Shown: positions 49,076-59,301 of the stretch, in pieces
Layout of the letters: each line of letters opens with the position of its first letter
How positions within the stretch are numbered: the first letter of the stretch is position 1
The notes under the pieces: generated by a model
The model's input: the letters and a program-made list of their open reading frames with translations, nothing else
Database searches by the model: none
What the model was told of the DNA's origin: nothing
Translations under genes and position numbers: made by a program
Source: Nocardia asteroides
Lineage (GTDB): Bacteria > Actinomycetota > Actinomycetes > Mycobacteriales > Mycobacteriaceae
Direction of reading: 5' to 3'
DNA: 64,000 nucleotides
NCBI GenBank assembly: GCA_019930625.1
Contig: CP082844.1
Coordinates: 7,006,001-7,070,000 of the forward strand

Positions 49076-49693
49076 GTGGGTGTCTACGCCGAGCACGTCC
49101 TACCGCGCATCGTCAACGTGGCCTGCGGGATGCGGGTCAACGACCCGCTGCGCGAGCGGGTGTGCGCCGGGCTGCACGGACGGGTCGTGGAACTCGGTTT
49201 CGGCTCGGGACGGAATGTGCCGTTCTACCCGGCGGCGGTCGCGGCGGTGAGCGCGGTCGAGCCCGCCGATCTCGGCTGGCGACTGGCTGGCGAACGAGTC
49301 GCCGCGGCCACCGTGCCCATCGAGCGGGCCGGGCTGGACGGACAGGCGCTGCCCTTCGCCGACAGCACCTTCGACTGCGCCCTGTCGACGTGGACCATGT
49401 GCACCATCCCCGACATCGCCGCCGCGCTCGCCGAGGTGCGCCGGGTGCTCGTTCCCGGCGGAACCCTGCACTTCGTCGAACACGGGCTGGCGCCGGACGA
49501 CAAGGTGCGGGTGTGGCAGAACCGGCTGAATCCGGTCCAGAAACGACTGTTCGGCGGCTGCCACCTCAACCGCGATATTCGCGCCCTGGTGACAACCGCC
49601 GGTTTCGAGATCCGCGAGGCCGAGTCGTTCTACGGGGAGGACGCCCCCCGCTTCCTGGTCGCCCAGACGCTCGGGGTCGCGGTCTCGCCTTGA
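49076..49693 (+). CDS. Class I SAM-dependent methyltransferase
   Basis: 205 aa. Rossmann methyltransferase: motif I VVELGFGSGRNVPFYP (residues about 36-51), VEPADLGW acidic loop, ALPFADSTFDCALSTWTMCTIPD (motif IV) and VLVPGGTLHFVEHG. Looks like UbiE/PE-methyltransferase-type enzymes. GTG at 49076 with GGAG about 7 bases upstream. Substrate unknown. Confidence 0.85.
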   Translation: MGVYAEHVLPRIVNVACGMRVNDPLRERVCAGLHGRVVELGFGSGRNVPFYPAAVAAVSAVEPADLGWRLAGERVAAATVPIERAGLDGQALPFADSTFDCALSTWTMCTIPDIAAALAEVRRVLVPGGTLHFVEHGLAPDDKVRVWQNRLNPVQKRLFGGCHLNRDIRALVTTAGFEIREAESFYGEDAPRFLVAQTLGVAVSP

Positions 49694-49698
49694 CGGGA

Positions 49699-50100
49699 TC
49701 AGATGATGCGCACCGACAGGGTGTAGGTGGCGTTGCCGCGGCTCGGCGCCACCGAGATGGCGTAGTAGCCGGTGCGCGGCAGAGCGATCCGGCTCCAGGT
49801 CTCCTCGAGGCACAGGACGCTTCCGCCCGGGGCGGTGGTGGTGAACCGCGCGTTGCCCTCGACCGAGGTGAGCTCGGTGATCAGCGTCTGCCCGGCCCGC
49901 GCCTCGAACGCGAAGGTGTCGGCGTCGCCGCGGACCACCGCGCCGTCGACCGACGCGCGATCGCTGCCCGGCGCGAACTTTATCTCGTAGACCGAGCCCG
50001 CGTTCGCCGCGCCCGCACCGATCGCCGCGACGGCCGACGACGCCGCGAGCACGGTCACGCCGACTACGAGCAGACGCAGACTGCGGAGTATGGCTTGCAT
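49699..50100 (-). CDS. Secreted hypothetical protein (pre-peptidase-like domain)
   Basis: 133 aa with a Sec signal peptide (helix LLVVGVTVLAASSAVAAIGA, cleavage near ANA-G at about 34). The mature part is a small beta sandwich: DADTFAFEARAGQTLITELTSVEGNARFT, then LPRTGYYAISVAPSRGNATYTLSVRI, the pattern of bacterial pre-peptidase C-terminal (PPC) domains. Single Cys in SVLCLEE. Function unknown. It converges on the methyltransferase gene, ending 5 bases from it. Confidence 0.75.
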   Translation of the reverse strand: MQAILRSLRLLVVGVTVLAASSAVAAIGAGAANAGSVYEIKFAPGSDRASVDGAVVRGDADTFAFEARAGQTLITELTSVEGNARFTTTAPGGSVLCLEETWSRIALPRTGYYAISVAPSRGNATYTLSVRII

Positions 50101-50263
50101 GATGTTCCTCGTTCTTCTCGAGTGGACGACCTTGTCCCAGAACTGTCGGCGAACCCGCCTGTCGAATGCTTAACAGCCGCTTGGAGATCGACAGAAGCGC
50201 AGGCAGCGTTCGCATCCGACACTTATTGGAATGATCTGTTCAAAACTGTGCTAGCCTGAATCC

Positions 50264-50836
50264 GTGGCACGACCCAGATTGTTCGACGAGGACCGCGCGG
50301 TGGACGCGGCGATGCGCGCGTTCTGGCGCGCCGGATACGAGGCGACCTCCACCGAGGACCTCTGCGCCGCGACCGGACTGGGCCGCAGCAGCATCTACAA
50401 CACCTTCACCAGCAAGCGCGACCTGTTCGGGCGCGCCCTGCGGCACTACATGGCGACCAAGAACGCCGCGACGTTCGACCTGCTCGACAGCCGGACGGAG
50501 GTGCGGGCCAAGATCCGCGCACTGCTGTGGCAGATCGTCGAGGCCCCGGACGAGGACCCGCGCGGCTGCCTCGTGGTCAACTCGACGATCGAACTGGCCC
50601 CGCACGACCCCGAACTGGCCGCCGTCCTCGCCGCCGACCACGAGCGACGGCTCGCGGTGCTGACGGACGTGTTCGAAGCGGGCAGGCGCGCGGGCGAGAT
50701 CGCACCGGACAAGAATCCGTCCACTCTGGCCCACTTCGTGATCGCCACCATCGGCGGCATGCGGGTGGCCGCACGCGGCGGCGCGGATCGCGAGACGCTG
50801 GCCGCCATCGCGACCACCGCGCTCGACGCGCTCTGA
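50264..50836 (+). CDS. TetR-family regulator
   Basis: 190 aa. N-terminal HTH MARPRLFDEDRAVDAAMRAFWRAGYEATSTEDLCAATGLGRSSIYNTFTSKRDLFG; C-terminal domain starting near KNAATFDLLD with GCLVVNST, as in AcuR/NemR-like TetR proteins. GTG at 50264. It lies 81 bases upstream of an MFS exporter on the same strand, with a TTTTGTA/TACAAAA palindrome between them; it is the probable repressor of the exporter. Confidence 0.88.
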   Translation: MARPRLFDEDRAVDAAMRAFWRAGYEATSTEDLCAATGLGRSSIYNTFTSKRDLFGRALRHYMATKNAATFDLLDSRTEVRAKIRALLWQIVEAPDEDPRGCLVVNSTIELAPHDPELAAVLAADHERRLAVLTDVFEAGRRAGEIAPDKNPSTLAHFVIATIGGMRVAARGGADRETLAAIATTALDAL

Positions 50837-50882
50837 GTCGCCCGAGCCTGTTTCATCCGACGGCGAACTTGCCGCGCCCTCA

Positions 50883-50904
50883 TTTTGTATAGTTCAGTAC
50901 AAAA
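50883..50904 (+). promoter_or_regulatory. Probable TetR operator upstream of the MFS exporter
   Basis: Perfect inverted repeat TTTTGTA (50883-50889), 8-base spacer, TACAAAA (50898-50904), immediately before the exporter ribosome binding site AAGGAGG (50906-50912). Repressor binding would block transcription. The TetR product just upstream is the inferred ligand. Confidence 0.65.
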
Positions 50905-50917
50905 CAAGGAGGTACCG

Positions 50918-52114
50918 ATGCCCGTGGCGATCTATGTCCTGGGTCTTTCGATCTTCGCCCAAGGCACCTCGGAGCTGATGCTCGCGGGCCTGCTCACCGA
51001 AATGGCCGGGGACCTGGGCGTATCCGTGCCGCGCGCGGGCCTGCTCATCTCGGCGTTCGCGCTGGGCATGCTGGTGGGCGCGCCGGTGCTGGCGGTTTCG
51101 ACGCTGCGCTGGTCGCGGCGCACCGCGCTGCTCGCCTTCCTCGCGGTGTTCGTCGGCACCCATGTGATCGGCGCGCTCACCTCGAACTACTGGGTCCTGT
51201 TCGCGACCAGGGTGGTCGGCGCGTTCGTCTACGCCGGATTCTGGGCGATGGCCGCGACTACGGCGATCAGCCTGGTGCCGCCCACCGCACGGGGCAAGGC
51301 GATGAGCATCATCGCGGGCGGGCTGACCTTGGCCATCCTCGTCGGACTCCCCGCGGGCACCGTGATCGGACAGCAATGGGGCTGGCGGGCGGCGTTCTGG
51401 GCAGTCGCACTGCTGTCGGCGGCCGCGACGGTCGGAGTGCTGGCGAAGATCCCCGGCGGACGCCCTGCCACGCCGCGACTGCGTACCGAGCTGCGCACGA
51501 TGCTGCGTCCCGAACTCTGGCTGTCCTACGCCACCACCGCGCTGGCCATCGCCGCCCTGATGGTCACCTTCGCCTACCTCGGCGCCTTGCTGTCGGACAC
51601 GACCGGCATGGCCGAGGGCTGGATTCCGGTGGTGCTCGGTATCTACGGCCTCGGCGCCTTCCTCGGCATCGCGATCGGTGGGCGCACCGCCGACACCCAT
51701 CCGCTGACCAGCCTGTACGTCGGCATTACCGGAGGCGTGCTCACCTCGGCACTGCTCGCCCTCACGGCGGAATACACCGCTCCCGTCGTCGTGCTGTCAT
51801 TCCTGTTGGGCGCCTTCGGTTTCGGCATCAACCCGACCTTGAACAGCCGCGTCTTCACCCTCGCGGGCGACGCGCCCACCCTGGCGGGAGCCACGAACAT
51901 CTCCTCGTTCAACGTCGGCATCACCGCAGGCCCCTGGCTCGGGGGCCTGGCCATCGGCGCGGGCCTCGGTTACGACGCGGTCGCCTGGATCGGCGTGGTT
52001 CTCGGCATCGCCGCGCTAGGTGTCGTCGCGTGCAGCCACGCCCTGCACCGCAAGCAGGCGATGCGAGCGTCGACCGCCGCACCTGCCCCGGCACTGGCCG
52101 ACGTGGCAGGGTAA
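50918..52114 (+). CDS. MFS exporter, Cmx/CmrA chloramphenicol-efflux type
   Basis: 398 aa with 12 helices. The opening VAIYVLGLSIFAQGTSELMLAGLLTEMAGDLGVSVPRAGLLISAFALGM closely follows Cmx/CmlR/CmrA exporters and the related Ara-type DHA1 family. Strong Shine-Dalgarno AAGGAGG 5 bases before ATG 50918. Expected role: export of a small drug such as chloramphenicol; the true substrate is untested. Controlled by the upstream TetR gene. Confidence 0.88.
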   Translation: MPVAIYVLGLSIFAQGTSELMLAGLLTEMAGDLGVSVPRAGLLISAFALGMLVGAPVLAVSTLRWSRRTALLAFLAVFVGTHVIGALTSNYWVLFATRVVGAFVYAGFWAMAATTAISLVPPTARGKAMSIIAGGLTLAILVGLPAGTVIGQQWGWRAAFWAVALLSAAATVGVLAKIPGGRPATPRLRTELRTMLRPELWLSYATTALAIAALMVTFAYLGALLSDTTGMAEGWIPVVLGIYGLGAFLGIAIGGRTADTHPLTSLYVGITGGVLTSALLALTAEYTAPVVVLSFLLGAFGFGINPTLNSRVFTLAGDAPTLAGATNISSFNVGITAGPWLGGLAIGAGLGYDAVAWIGVVLGIAALGVVACSHALHRKQAMRASTAAPAPALADVAG

Positions 52115-52129
52115 CTCTTCGCACAGTGG

Positions 52130-52175
52130 CAGCGGCCCTCACCCGACGATGCGCGGATCGGGTGCAGGGCCGCTG
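52130..52175. terminator. Bidirectional terminator between exporter and dnaE1
   Basis: A long hairpin: CAGCGGCCCT plus CACCCGA (52130-52146) pairs with TCGGGTG plus CAGGGCCGCTG (52158-52175) with one bulge, loop of 11 bases. It lies between convergent genes and is among the strongest stems in the window. Confidence 0.82.
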
Positions 52176-52193
52176 TTGTGGGAAACCCGTCGC

Positions 52194-55100
52194 TCAGCCG
52201 GCCAGGCAGCCGGGGCCGAGGAGGGCCTTGAGGTCGCCCATCAGGGCGGAGGACGGTGAGACTCGCAGGCGGTCGTCGAGTTTCAGCAGCGTGGTCTTGT
52301 CCCGGGCGCCGACATGCCGGATATGGACATCCGACGTGCCGGGGTGCCTGGACAAGACCCGCTTGAGTTCGCCGATCTTGTCCGGTGTGCACATCCGGGT
52401 GGTGACGGTGACCGCGAGCGGCTTGGCTACGCCGACGGCGGACAGGTCGGGGACGGCCAGATCGTTGGCGATCAACGAGATCCGGTCGTCGCGGACCGAG
52501 ACGCGCGCCTTGATCAGCACCACGGCGTCCTCGACCACGTCCATCCCGTACACCGAGTACGCCTGCGGGAAGAACAGCACCTCGATGCCACCGGTGAGGT
52601 CTTCCAGCTGCGCCGAAGCCCAGGCCAGGCCGTTCTTGTTGATACGCCGGTTCACCGACGCCAGGATGCCGCCGACGGTCACCTGGGTGCCGTCTTTGAT
52701 GTCGCCTTCGAGGATGGCGGGGATCTGCGTGTCGGCTTGGGCCGCGAGCACGTGCTCGACGCCGTTGAGCGGGTGCCCGGAGACGTACAGGCCGAGCATC
52801 TCCCGCTCCAGCGCGAGGCGGTGCTTGGACTCCCACTCCTCGTCGGGCACCTTCACGTTGAAAACCGAAGTCACCGACTCGTCCGCGTCCAAGCCGCCGA
52901 ACAGGTCGAATTGACCGATCGCCTCGGCCTTCTTGGTGGCCATCACGGCATCGATGGCGTCGGAGTGGATCAGCATCAGGCCCTTGCGCGGATGACCGAG
53001 GGAGTCGAAACCGCCTGCCTTGATGAGTGATTCGGTGACCTTCTTGCTCGCGGCGATCGCGTCGATCTTGTTCAGGTAGTCGGAGAAATCGGTGAACTTC
53101 GATTTCTCCTTGCGTGCCTGGATGATCGAGGCGACGACGTTCGCGCCGACATTGCGCACCGCGCCGAGACCGAAGCGGATGTCCTTGCCCACGGAGGCGA
53201 AGTTCTGCTCGGACTCGTTGACGTCCGGCGGCAGCACGGTGATGCCGAGACGGCGGCAGTCGGAGAGGTAGACCGCGGCCTTGTCCTTGTCGTCGCCCAC
53301 GGAGGTGAGCAGGCCCGCCATGTATTCGGCCGGGTAGTTGGCCTTGAGGTAGGCGGTCCAGAACGAGACGAGGCCGTAGCCCGCGGCGTGCGACTTGTTG
53401 AACGCGTAGCCGGCGAACGGAAGGATGGTGTCCCACAGCGCCTTCACCGCGGCCTCGGAGAAGCCGTTGGCGGTCATGCCCTCGTGGAAGCCCTTGTACT
53501 CGGCCTCGAGCACCTCGAGCTTCTTCTTACCCATGGCCTTGCGCAGCGCGTCGGCCTTACCCATCGAGTAGGAGGCGACCTTCTGCGCGATGAACATGAT
53601 CTGCTCTTGGTAGACGATCAAGCCGTAGGTCTCGGCGAGGATGTCCTCGAGCGGCTCCTCCAGCTCCGGGTGGATCGGCTTGATCGGCTGCCGCCCGTTC
53701 TTGCGGTCGGCGTAGTCGTTGTGCGCGTTCATGCCCATCGGGCCGGGCCGGTACAGCGCGAGCACGGCGACGATGTCGTTGAAGCCGGTGGGCTGCATGC
53801 GGCGCAGCAGATCGCGCATGGGGCCGCCGTCGAGCTGGAACACGCCGAGCGTGTCACCGCGCGAGAGCAATTCGTAGGTCGCGGGATCGTCCAGCGGCAG
53901 GTTGTCCATGTCCAGGTCGATGCCGCGGTTGGCCTTGATGTTGTCCAGCGCGTCACCGATCACGGTGAGGTTGCGCAGGCCGAGGAAGTCCATCTTCAGC
54001 AGGCCGATGGCCTCGCAGGACGGGTAGTCCCAGCCGGTGATGATCGCCCCGTCCTGGGGCCGCTTCCACACGGGGATGGCGTCCATCAACGGCTCGGAGG
54101 ACATGATCACCGCGCAGGCGTGCACACCGGCGTTGCGGATCAGGCCCTCGAGGCCGCGTGCGGTCTCGTAGATCTTGGCCACGTCCGGGTTGTTGCCGAT
54201 GAGCTCACGAACCTCGGCGGCCTCCTTGTACCGCTCGTGGTCGGGGTCCATGATGCCCGACAGCGGGATGTCCTTGGCCATGATCGGCGGCGGGAGCGCC
54301 TTGGAGATCTGGTCGGCGATGGCGAAGCCGGGCTGGCCGAACTGGACGCGCGCGGAGTCCTTGATCGCGGCCTTGGTTTTGATGGTGCCGAAGGTGATCA
54401 CCTGGGCGACCCGGTCGGTGCCCCACTTCTCGGTGGCGTAGCGGACCATCTCACCGCGGCGGCGATCGTCGAAGTCGATATCGATATCGGGCGCGGACGG
54501 GCGTTCCGGGTTGAGGAACCGCTCGAACAGCAGGCCGTGCGGCAGCGGGTCGATGTTGGTGATGCCCAGCGCGTAGGCCACCAGCGAACCGGCCGCGGAA
54601 CCACGGCCGGGGCCGACCCGGATGCCGACCTCCCGCGCGTGCTTGACGAGGTCGCCGACGACGAGGAAGTAGGCGGGGAAGCCCTTCTGCTTGATGACGT
54701 CGAGCTCGAAGTAGGCGCGGGTGTAGTACTCCTCGGGCACGCCGCCGGGGAACCGGCGGGCCAAACCGCGGTCGACCTCTTTGCGCAGCCAGGAGTCCTG
54801 ATCCTCGCCCTCGGGCACCGGGAAGACCGGCATGCGGTCCTTGAAGGCCCACACGTCGTCGTAGGACTGCACCCGCTCGCCGATCAGCACGGTGTTGTCG
54901 CACGCGCCGGGCACCTCGGCGTCCCAGAGCGCCCGCATCTCCTCGGCGGACTTCAGGTAGTAGCCGTCACCGTCGAACTTGAACCGGGTGGGGTCCGACA
55001 GCGTCTTGCCGGTCTGCACGCACAGCAGCGCCTCGTGGTTGGCGGACTGATCCTTGGTGACGTAGTGGCAGTCGTTGGTGGCCAGCGCCGGAATGCCCAG

Positions 55101-55742
55101 CTGCTTGCCGACGTTCAGCAAGCCCTCGCGGACCCGGCGCTCGATGGACAGGCCGTGGTCCATGACCTCGAGGAAGAAGTTCTCCTTGCCGAAGATCTCC
55201 TGCCACTTGGCGGCGGCCTCCAGCGCCTCCCGCTCGTGACCGAGGCGCAGGCGGGTCTGCACCTCGCCGGAGGGGCAGCCGGTCGTCGCGATGATGCCCT
55301 CGGCGTACTGGGCGATGATCTCCGCGTCCATGCGCGCCCACTTGCCGAGCTGGCCTTCGATGGAGGCCAGCGAGGAGAGCTTGAACAGGTTGCGCAGGCC
55401 GGTCGCGTTCTCGGCGACCATGGTCATGTGCGTGTAGGCGCCCGAGCCGGAGACGTCGTCGCCCTTCTGGCCGGGATCGCCCCACTGGACGCGCTTGGTG
55501 TCGAACCGGGAGCCGGGCGCGATATAGGCCTCGATGCCGATGATCGGCTTGATGTCGTGCTTCTTGGCCGAGTTGTAGAACTCGGAGGCGCCGTACATGT
55601 TGCCGTGGTCGGTCATCCCGACCGCGTTCATCCCCAGCCGTTTCGCCTCGGTGAACAGTGGCGAGATCTTGGCGGCACCGTCGAGCATGGAGTACTCGGT
55701 GTGGTTGTGCAGATGGACGAACGATCCGGACGAGGCGGCCAA
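52194..55742 (-). CDS. dnaE1: DNA polymerase III alpha subunit DnaE1
   Basis: 1182 aa replicative C-family polymerase. N-terminal PHP domain [16 protein letters not shown] with HGNMYGA; polymerase active site [11 protein letters not shown] and [17 protein letters not shown]; then [13 protein letters not shown], helix-hairpin-helix region and a C-terminal OB domain. Length equals mycobacterial DnaE1. The start is a TTG at 55742 ([10 protein letters not shown]), chosen because GGGAGGAAGG lies 7-16 bases upstream and no ATG or GTG fits. Acts in the replisome. Converges on the MFS exporter. Confidence 0.96.
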   Translation of the reverse strand: MAASSGSFVHLHNHTEYSMLDGAAKISPLFTEAKRLGMNAVGMTDHGNMYGASEFYNSAKKHDIKPIIGIEAYIAPGSRFDTKRVQWGDPGQKGDDVSGSGAYTHMTMVAENATGLRNLFKLSSLASIEGQLGKWARMDAEIIAQYAEGIIATTGCPSGEVQTRLRLGHEREALEAAAKWQEIFGKENFFLEVMDHGLSIERRVREGLLNVGKQLGIPALATNDCHYVTKDQSANHEALLCVQTGKTLSDPTRFKFDGDGYYLKSAEEMRALWDAEVPGACDNTVLIGERVQSYDDVWAFKDRMPVFPVPEGEDQDSWLRKEVDRGLARRFPGGVPEEYYTRAYFELDVIKQKGFPAYFLVVGDLVKHAREVGIRVGPGRGSAAGSLVAYALGITNIDPLPHGLLFERFLNPERPSAPDIDIDFDDRRRGEMVRYATEKWGTDRVAQVITFGTIKTKAAIKDSARVQFGQPGFAIADQISKALPPPIMAKDIPLSGIMDPDHERYKEAAEVRELIGNNPDVAKIYETARGLEGLIRNAGVHACAVIMSSEPLMDAIPVWKRPQDGAIITGWDYPSCEAIGLLKMDFLGLRNLTVIGDALDNIKANRGIDLDMDNLPLDDPATYELLSRGDTLGVFQLDGGPMRDLLRRMQPTGFNDIVAVLALYRPGPMGMNAHNDYADRKNGRQPIKPIHPELEEPLEDILAETYGLIVYQEQIMFIAQKVASYSMGKADALRKAMGKKKLEVLEAEYKGFHEGMTANGFSEAAVKALWDTILPFAGYAFNKSHAAGYGLVSFWTAYLKANYPAEYMAGLLTSVGDDKDKAAVYLSDCRRLGITVLPPDVNESEQNFASVGKDIRFGLGAVRNVGANVVASIIQARKEKSKFTDFSDYLNKIDAIAASKKVTESLIKAGGFDSLGHPRKGLMLIHSDAIDAVMATKKAEAIGQFDLFGGLDADESVTSVFNVKVPDEEWESKHRLALEREMLGLYVSGHPLNGVEHVLAAQADTQIPAILEGDIKDGTQVTVGGILASVNRRINKNGLAWASAQLEDLTGGIEVLFFPQAYSVYGMDVVEDAVVLIKARVSVRDDRISLIANDLAVPDLSAVGVAKPLAVTVTTRMCTPDKIGELKRVLSRHPGTSDVHIRHVGARDKTTLLKLDDRLRVSPSSALMGDLKALLGPGCLAG

Positions 55743-56059
55743 GACGGTCCTTCCTCCCAAGGTCTCGACGGGGGTTGGCTGGACCGATTCTAGGCGTGCG
55801 CACCGACTGGTCTTGACCGGCACGCGGGTGCGGATCGGACATCGGCGTGTCGGCTGCTCAGGCCACCGGCGCGTCCTGGCGACTCGCCCGAGGAGCGGCC
55901 GATTTCCGCGAGTGTTGCAATCGCGCCGAATGCCGGAACACCGAACGTCGGCCGTGGCGCGGCGGTAGGCTCTGCTTCCCTCCCCCACGGCGATGTCGGA
56001 CGCTTGACGGGACGGATGAGCGTGACAGACAAGAACTTTCCCGATTCGTGGAGGTGTCG
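55743..56059. other. Non-coding gap with divergent promoters
   Basis: 317 bases between dnaE1 and a secreted-protein gene. It should hold the dnaE1 promoter on the left. I see no credible open frame, strong hairpin or repeat. Confidence 0.4.
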
Positions 56060-56497
56060 ATGCATTCGACGACAGCGCTGTTGATGGTTCCCGCGACGGC
56101 GGTGGCCGCCCTGGTCGCGACGGCCGCTCCGGCGGCGGCGGCCCCAGCCGCCTTCGCCACGGTGTACACCCTGGCGCAGGGGCCGTGCGTGGGTCAGGTG
56201 GAGATGTCGGTCAACGGCAACGCCTACCCCAACCAGGCGGCGTTCACCGTGGGCGCGACGCTGGTCGGCGCCGGGCCGTGCACGCTGCCGCTCACGCTGA
56301 ACTGGCGCAATGTCGCGACCGGTCAGGAAGGGGCGTTCAAGGTGGTCGCGCAAGGTCCCGGCTACTGGGGCAACAGCGGCCACTCCGCCCTGTTCGTGCC
56401 GGGCATCGGCACGTTCACCGCTACCGTCGGCGTCGGCGCGGCGCACTTCCCGGCGCCCGGCACCGTGGAGTTCACGGTGCCGCAGTACCAGGGCTGA
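56060..56497 (+). CDS. Secreted hypothetical protein, 145 aa
   Basis: Sec signal peptide (helix [24 protein letters not shown], cleavage near AAA-APA at about 28). The mature part of about 115 residues has two cysteines (GPCVGQ, GPCTLP) that may form a disulfide, and repeated aromatic-glycine segments ([14 protein letters not shown]). ATG at 56060 with GGAGG 5 bases upstream. Family not recognised; probably an exported beta-sandwich protein of Nocardia type. Confidence 0.75.
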   Translation: MHSTTALLMVPATAVAALVATAAPAAAAPAAFATVYTLAQGPCVGQVEMSVNGNAYPNQAAFTVGATLVGAGPCTLPLTLNWRNVATGQEGAFKVVAQGPGYWGNSGHSALFVPGIGTFTATVGVGAAHFPAPGTVEFTVPQYQG

Positions 56498-56519
56498 GCC
56501 AGCCGTCCCGGCCCGGCCT

Positions 56520-56586
56520 CTACACCGGCCGTCTCGGGCAGTCACATCGATCGCCTGGGACAGCTACACCGGCCGCCTCGGACAGT
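56520..56586. repeat. Short direct repeat downstream of the secreted-protein gene
   Basis: CTACACCGGCCGTCTCGGGCAGT (23 bases, 56520-56542) recurs as CTACACCGGCCGCCTCGGACAGT at 56564-56586, two mismatches, 44 bases apart. A weaker GCCTGGGACAG copy lies between them. It is about 200 bases upstream of the LytS gene. Origin unknown. Confidence 0.6.
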
Positions 56587-56787
56587 GCCATCCAGCACCG
56601 CGCCCACCGGCAACCGAGAGCACCCGGTCGGTACGGTCGTCCGGCATGGTCCCCACCCACCGGACCGCACCGTCGCCCGGGTGACGCCGCGGTCCGGTGT
56701 TTCGGGCCGGAGCTCGGTCGCAGGTCCGCCACCGTGCCGCGCCCCATCCGGTCGACGCGATAATCGTCCCATGAAGTCCGTGCGCCG

Positions 56788-57993
56788 ATGCCCGCCATGA
56801 CCACCGCGCTCGCCGTCGTGGCCGTGGCGGCGCTGCTCGTCGGTGCGCTGCTGATCTGGTCGCGCACCCGCAGAGTGGTGACCACCCCTGCCGAGCGGGC
56901 GGTGCATTCGGCGCTGCACACCGCGTCGCTGGCGGCGGTCCCGCTGCGCCGCGGGCTGACCGAACGCTCCGCGCGGGAGGCCGCGCCCCACCTGCGCGCG
57001 CTCACCGGCGCGGACGCGCTCGCGCTGGCGAGCGCAGACGGCACGCTGCTCGCCTGGGACGGCCCGCACGCCGAACTGGCCGAGTACTTCACCGAAGCCG
57101 CGGAGCGCGCCGTCGCGGGCGAGCGGCCGGTGCTCGTGGCCGGGCCCGGCCGCGGCGAACACGCGGGGCGCACGCTGATCGCGCAACCATTGTTGATCGA
57201 CTCGACCGGCGTGGCCGGGGTGCTCGGCGTCGTGAGCACCGGGCAGCCGGGGCCGGGCCGGCTCGGTGCGGTCGCCGAGGTGGCGCGCTATGCCTGCGGC
57301 CAGCTCGAATTGGCCGAGCTGGACGCGTCACGGGCCCGGTTGGACCGAGCGGAAGTGCGTGCGCTGCGAGCGCAGATCAGCCCGCACTTCATCTACAACG
57401 CCCTGAACACCATCGCCTCGTTCGTCCGCACCGACCCGGCGCGGGCCCGCGAACTGATCCTCGAGTTCGCCGACTTCACCCGCTATTCCTTCCGCGCGGC
57501 GGGCGAATTCACGGTGCTGTCGGACGAACTGCGCAACATCGAGCGATACCTCGCGCTGGAACGGGCCCGCTTCGGCGACGCGCTGCAGGTCCGGCTGCGG
57601 ATCGCGCCCGAGGTGCTCGGCGTGGTCCTGCCTTTCCTCGCGCTCCAGCCGCTGGTGGAGAACGCCGTGCGGCACGGCCTGGCGGACACCGCGCGCGGCG
57701 GCACCGTCAGCATCGTCGCCACCGACGCGGGCACCGACTGCGTGATCAGCGTCGAGGACGACGGCGTAGGCATGGACCCGGACCTGCTGCGCTCGGGCGC
57801 GCTGGACGCCGTCGACGCCGGAACGGGCCCGGCGGGCTCCGGCGAGTCAGCCCACGTCGGTCTGGCCAACGTCGACGACCGGTTGCGCGCCGCCTTCGGC
57901 GACGACTACGGCCTGGTCGTGGAAACCGCGCCAGGGGCGGGCACCAAGGTCAGCCTGCGCGTCCCGAAATTCCGCGCGGGGATCCGGGCATGA
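56788..57993 (+). CDS. LytS-type sensor histidine kinase
   Basis: 401 aa. One N-terminal membrane helix (residues 5-23), a GAF-like domain (about 50-170), and the His_kinase/HATPase pair of LytS/YehU proteins: phospho-acceptor His200 in AQISPHFIYNALNTIASF, then LQPLVENAVRHGL (N box), EDDGVGMDPD (G box) and HVGLANVDDRLRAAFG. It should phosphorylate the LytTR regulator encoded next. Context (two symporters and acs) suggests it senses a monocarboxylate. ATG at 56788. Confidence 0.9.
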   Translation: MPAMTTALAVVAVAALLVGALLIWSRTRRVVTTPAERAVHSALHTASLAAVPLRRGLTERSAREAAPHLRALTGADALALASADGTLLAWDGPHAELAEYFTEAAERAVAGERPVLVAGPGRGEHAGRTLIAQPLLIDSTGVAGVLGVVSTGQPGPGRLGAVAEVARYACGQLELAELDASRARLDRAEVRALRAQISPHFIYNALNTIASFVRTDPARARELILEFADFTRYSFRAAGEFTVLSDELRNIERYLALERARFGDALQVRLRIAPEVLGVVLPFLALQPLVENAVRHGLADTARGGTVSIVATDAGTDCVISVEDDGVGMDPDLLRSGALDAVDAGTGPAGSGESAHVGLANVDDRLRAAFGDDYGLVVETAPGAGTKVSLRVPKFRAGIRA

Positions 57994-58141
57994 GACCCGC
58001 GCGCGAAGCCCGGAACACGGCTCGTGCCTACGGCAAGCCACCCGATATTCGACCAACGCGCCCGAGGCCCGGGAGCACAGCGGGTCACGCCGACGACGCC
58101 CGGTCGGCGGCCCCGCACGGGAGCCTTACCATGGAGCGATT

Positions 58142-58939
58142 GTGACCCGCGTTACCGGCAAACCGGCGGGCGCGCTACGCGTGCTCGCCGTGGACGACGA
58201 GAAACCCGCTCTCGACGAGCTGGTGTATCTGCTGCGCGCGCGAACCGAGATCGGGGAGATCCACGCGGCCGGTGACGCCACCAGCGCGCTGCGGGTGCTG
58301 CGGGCCCATCCGATCGACGCGGTGTTCCTGGACATCAACATGCCGGGCCTGGACGGGATGGAGCTGGCGGGCATTCTCTCGGAATTCGCCAATTCACCCG
58401 CGGTGGTCTTCGTGACCGCGCACGACGACCGGGCGATCGCCGCGTTCGACCTGGGCGCGGTGGACTACCTGCTCAAGCCGCTGCGCGAGGCGCGGCTGGC
58501 GGAGGCGGTGCGGCGGATCGCCGCGGCGCGCAGCACGTCGCACCAGCCCGCCGCCGACGCGCGCGCCGATCCGAGCGAGGTCATTCCCGTGGAGCTGGGC
58601 GGGGTCACGACGCTGGTGCCGAGGTCGAGCGTGAGCTGGGTGGAAGCCGACGGCGACTACGCGCGGCTGCACACCAGCGACGGATCGCACCTGGTGCGAA
58701 TCCCGTTGTCGGCATTGGAGGCTCGCTGGCACGACGCCGGTTTCCTGCGGGTGCACCGGTCCTACCTGGTGGCGCTGCGGCTGGTCACCGGGCTGCGCAC
58801 GGTGGGTACCGGGACCGTGGTGTGCCTGCGGGCCGAGGGCGACGCGCAGGCGGTCGAACTGCCGGTCAGCCGAAGACAGGTGCGCGAACTGAAGCAGCGG
58901 CTGGTGCACCGGCCACGGCAACACTGGGGCGCCCCGTGA
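58142..58939 (+). CDS. LytTR-family response regulator
   Basis: 265 aa. Receiver domain with VDDEKPALDELVYLL, phospho-acceptor Asp64 in AVFLDINMPGLDG and VTAHDDRAIAAFDLGAVDYLLKPL; C-terminal LytTR DNA-binding domain (about 150-255) with ARLHTSDGSHLVRIPLSALEAR and RVHRSYLVAL. GTG at 58142. Its TGA overlaps the GTG of the next small membrane gene. Probable activator of the symporter genes. Confidence 0.93.
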   Translation: MTRVTGKPAGALRVLAVDDEKPALDELVYLLRARTEIGEIHAAGDATSALRVLRAHPIDAVFLDINMPGLDGMELAGILSEFANSPAVVFVTAHDDRAIAAFDLGAVDYLLKPLREARLAEAVRRIAAARSTSHQPAADARADPSEVIPVELGGVTTLVPRSSVSWVEADGDYARLHTSDGSHLVRIPLSALEARWHDAGFLRVHRSYLVALRLVTGLRTVGTGTVVCLRAEGDAQAVELPVSRRQVRELKQRLVHRPRQHWGAP

Positions 58940-59301
58940 CCGCGCCGCAGCGTCCGGGGCGCAGTCGCGTCGTGCTCTCCGAGCGCCGCGGGGCGCGGCG
59001 GGTACGCACACGGGTGGAGGTCGCCGAACAGACCGAGTTCGGCGAAGCGCTCATCGGCGGCCTCATCCGCGCGCAGCTAGGGCTCGCGCTACGCGTCGGC
59101 CTGGTGACGATCGCGCTGCTGTGCGCGCTGCCCGTGCTGTTCCGCACCGGCTCGATCGGCTCGGCGACGGTGCTGGGCATCCGGTTGCCCTGGCTGCTGC
59201 TCGGCGGCGCGGTGTACCCGTTGCTGTTCCTGATCGGCCGGACGTACGTGCGCCTTGCCGAACGCAACGAGCAGGACTTCCTCGAATTGGCCGAGGACTG
59301 A
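58936..59301 (+). CDS. Small membrane protein with symporter
   Basis: 121 aa with two membrane helices (LALRVGLVTIALLCALPVLF and LPWLLLGGAVYPLLFLIG) and a charged cytoplasmic N-terminus. The layout is that of DUF485/DUF4212-type partners that precede acetate symporters, but the sequence is not a close DUF485 match. GTG at 58936 overlaps the regulator stop (GTGA), so it is coupled to the two-component operon. It may be a subunit of the following symporter. Confidence 0.75.
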   Translation: MTAPQRPGRSRVVLSERRGARRVRTRVEVAEQTEFGEALIGGLIRAQLGLALRVGLVTIALLCALPVLFRTGSIGSATVLGIRLPWLLLGGAVYPLLFLIGRTYVRLAERNEQDFLELAED

